Positions 14,518 through 15,845 of a stretch of 15,845 bases of DNA are shown here, one piece after another. The translations under genes and the position numbers were made by a program. The notes under the pieces are model-generated. The model made no database searches. It saw nothing but the letters and a program-made list of their open reading frames with translations, and was not told where the DNA came from. Every line of letters begins with the position of its first letter. Position 1 is the first letter of the stretch. Source of the DNA: Dehalococcoidia bacterium UBA1141. Its GTDB lineage: Bacteria > Chloroflexota > Dehalococcoidia > Lucifugimonadales > UBA3495. Location of the stretch: assembly GCA_002311385.1 (NCBI GenBank), contig DCAE01000055.1, forward strand, positions 562 to 16,406, in the 5' to 3' direction.

Positions 14518-15321
14518 TTGGCGGCGTTCCAAGACTCGGCCCAGGCTGGAGTTTGGGGATGGCCAGCGTCCGGAGCGGATTTGACTAACTTGCAGAAAGA
14601 CGGGGGACCGGCCAGCGTATCCAATTCCTACAACACGTTGGTAGAGTTAAACCAAGCTGTGACAGAATGCAGAGAGTGCCCAAGATTGGTCAACCACCGG
14701 GAAACTGTGGCCCGGGACAAGCGCCTCATGTACCAGGATTGGGAGTATTGGGGACGGGCTGTTCCAGGATTTGGCGACCCGGATGCCCGGCTGGTGTTAT
14801 TGGGATTGGCCCCTGCGGCCCACGGCGCCAATCGCACGGGCCGAATGTTTACCGGGGATCGTAGCGGGGACTGGGTGTACGGGACATTGCACAGGTTTGG
14901 CTATGCCAGCTCACCGGAGTCTTACCGGCGCGACGATGGCATGACCTTGACCGACGCCTACATCACTGCAGCCGTCCGCTGTGCGCCACCGGATAACAAA
15001 CCCTTACCTTCGGAACGGGCCAACTGCTCTCCGTATTTAGTTCGTGAGTTGGAGCTATTAAGAAAGGCCAAGGTAATCTTGGCGTTGGGCAAGTTTTCTT
15101 TCGACGCTTACTTGAGGATTCGGGCTTCTCAGGGCGCGGCGCTGCCTTCTCCCCGTCCAAAATTCGGCCACTGCGTGGTCCATAAACTTGAGGGCGGCAT
15201 GAACCTTCTGGCCTCTTACCATCCCAGCCAGCACAATACGCTAACCGGGCGGTTGACCCCTGATATGTTCGATAACGTTTTCGCAACAGCCCAGCGGTTG
15301 TTGGCCGGTGAATCACATTAG
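14518..15321 (+). CDS. type 5 uracil-DNA glycosylase (UdgB family)
   Basis: This DNA-repair enzyme removes uracil (and, in this family, other deaminated bases) from DNA, starting base-excision repair. Family features, counted from TTG 14518, are four cysteines placed for a [4Fe-4S] cluster (C51-x2-C54, C155, C170), WEYWGRAVPGFGDPDARL, motif A GLAPAAHGANRTGRMF (96-111) followed by TGDRSGDWVY, AYITAAVRCAPPDNKPLP, and motif B SYHPSQHNT (233-241). The start is uncertain. TTG 14518 lacks a good Shine-Dalgarno, and homologues usually begin close to the LVELNQAVTECRECP segment, so TTG 14590 or TTG 14638 are alternatives; no in-frame ATG occurs upstream of the conserved part. Its stop abuts that of the convergent TfoX-N gene with no intervening base. 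The function is housekeeping and unrelated to the catabolic genes beside it. Confidence 0.92.
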   Translation: MAAFQDSAQAGVWGWPASGADLTNLQKDGGPASVSNSYNTLVELNQAVTECRECPRLVNHRETVARDKRLMYQDWEYWGRAVPGFGDPDARLVLLGLAPAAHGANRTGRMFTGDRSGDWVYGTLHRFGYASSPESYRRDDGMTLTDAYITAAVRCAPPDNKPLPSERANCSPYLVRELELLRKAKVILALGKFSFDAYLRIRASQGAALPSPRPKFGHCVVHKLEGGMNLLASYHPSQHNTLTGRLTPDMFDNVFATAQRLLAGESH

Positions 15322-15657
15322 TTAGCCTCTGGCGGTCTTTCCCTTCGCGCCTTTAGCTCTAAACGCCGCCGCCGCCGCTCCTTCCACCCACGGTCTGATG
15401 TCTTCCCATAGGTACAAGGAATCCACCGGCGCAGCGTAGTATGGCATCCTCCCATACGGCTGAAGCCCCAAACCCTCAAAGCCGGGACGGTTAACATCAT
15501 CGGCTTTGAGGAATAATTCATCATTTTTTGTGATCAGAGCAAACATGCATTCGTCCAAGAATATCCCAAACCCTCCGAACATGGGTTTGGACTTAACGGC
15601 TCCGATAGGCGCCAACAGGCCTAGGACACCGGAAAGAAACTCACCGGCTTTTGTCAT
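15322..15657 (-). CDS. TfoX N-terminal domain family protein
   Basis: The 111-residue product consists of a single TfoX N-terminal domain (PF04993). Visible features are KSKPMFGGFGIFLDECMFALI (23-43), the ELFLKADD strand, MPYYAAPVDS and LYLWEDIRPWVEGA, followed by a short basic tail. In gammaproteobacteria the two-domain TfoX/Sxy controls competence, but stand-alone N-terminal domains are widespread and unassigned, so no competence role is claimed. ATG 15657 is preceded by GGAGTAGAGAAGTC; the GGAG of this site overlaps the TAG stop of the upstream haloalkane dehalogenase gene, with only 7 nt between the genes, so translation is probably coupled. The TAA stop directly abuts the stop of the uracil-DNA glycosylase gene on the other strand. 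Confidence 0.88.
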   Translation of the reverse strand: MTKAGEFLSGVLGLLAPIGAVKSKPMFGGFGIFLDECMFALITKNDELFLKADDVNRPGFEGLGLQPYGRMPYYAAPVDSLYLWEDIRPWVEGAAAAAFRAKGAKGKTARG

Positions 15658-15664
15658 GACTTCT

Positions 15665-15845
15665 CTACTCCAACTCTTTTAGCCAGTTGGAGATCGCTTC
15701 GCCGATTTCATGGGGAGAATCTTCCTGAAGAAAATGCACACCCTTAACAGACACTATTTTCTGACTGGGAAAGCTTCTTATGAACTCTCGCATTCCCTTC
15801 TGGGCCACAATAAGTCCTGGCTCTCCGTCGATGAATAATTTTGGA
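15665..15845 (-). CDS. haloalkane dehalogenase-like alpha/beta hydrolase, C-terminal part (cut by window edge)
   Basis: Only the last 59 residues and the stop (TAG at 15667-15665) are inside the window. They read PKLFIDGEPGLIVA, then MREFIRSFPSQKIVSV, KGVHFLQEDSPHEIGEAI and SNWLKELE. This matches the C-terminal end of DhaA-type haloalkane dehalogenases, where PKLF-x-EPG precedes the last strand and the His of G-[VL]-H-[FY]-[LI]-QED is the catalytic base. Such enzymes hydrolyse carbon-halogen bonds of haloalkanes to an alcohol, halide and proton. The nucleophile Asp and the halide-binding Trp/Asn lie outside the window, so related hydrolases of the same subfamily remain possible. It is upstream of and probably co-transcribed with the TfoX-N gene. 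Confidence 0.8.
   Translation of the reverse strand, partial: PKLFIDGEPGLIVAQKGMREFIRSFPSQKIVSVKGVHFLQEDSPHEIGEAISNWLKELE

Noticed and set aside
1..15845. CRISPR array, prophage, integrase or insertion sequence
   Set aside because: No regularly spaced repeats, no transposase/integrase-like frame and no target-site duplications were seen beyond the small repeats listed.

Overview
The window looks like an accessory-metabolism stretch of a bacterial chromosome, most likely Chloroflexota (Dehalococcoidia/SAR202-like). This assignment is an inference from gene content: a flavin-dependent luciferase-like monooxygenase, a Rieske oxygenase, an ACMSD-type amidohydrolase, a GMC oxidoreductase, an acetamidase, a haloalkane dehalogenase and a CBS-tailed CLC protein. 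It also rests on an intergenic inverted repeat with a TCATTCTGA...GAAGAATCTC core, of a kind I recall from Chloroflexota and other phyla. No rRNA, tRNA, CRISPR array, transposase or phage gene is visible.

Layout. (1) Positions 1-1434, minus strand: the N-terminal part of a DUF1028 protein, preceded by an acetamidase/formamidase. (2) 1804-4076, plus strand: a CLC chloride channel with two CBS domains and altered gating residues, followed by tandem hairpins and a small Cys/His protein of unknown role. (3) 4306-7485, plus strand: a ThDP-dependent acetolactate-synthase-like enzyme and a GMC oxidoreductase, 33 nt apart and probably co-transcribed. (4) 7511-7593: an imperfect inverted repeat between convergent genes. 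(5) 7631-10535, minus strand, transcribed right to left: Rieske oxygenase alpha subunit, RidA-family protein, amidohydrolase. (6) 10679-11131, plus strand: a possible hypothetical gene. (7) 11153-14241, minus strand, right to left: alpha/beta hydrolase-fold protein, LLM flavin oxidoreductase, NHL/PAL-like beta-propeller. (8) 14518-15845: a type 5 uracil-DNA glycosylase (plus) meeting, stop to stop, a TfoX-N protein (minus) that sits 7 nt downstream of a haloalkane dehalogenase entering from the right edge.

Working together (inference): blocks 5 and 7 together hold two oxygenases (Rieske, LLM), a PAL-like lyase, an amidohydrolase/decarboxylase-type enzyme, a RidA-like protein and an alpha/beta fold protein. 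This resembles a catabolic island for an aromatic, heterocyclic or N-substituted organic compound. No Rieske reductase or ferredoxin gene, transporter gene or regulator is present in the window. The substrate cannot be read from the sequence.

The most unusual sequence-level observations are these. The CLC gating glutamate is Val and the proton glutamate is Leu. The alpha/beta hydrolase has Gly where the nucleophile should be, although Asp and His remain. The RidA protein lacks the canonical Arg. The NHL protein keeps the histidines expected of a zinc lyase. In two adjacent minus-strand genes, short tandem duplications of whole-codon length straddle the stop codon.
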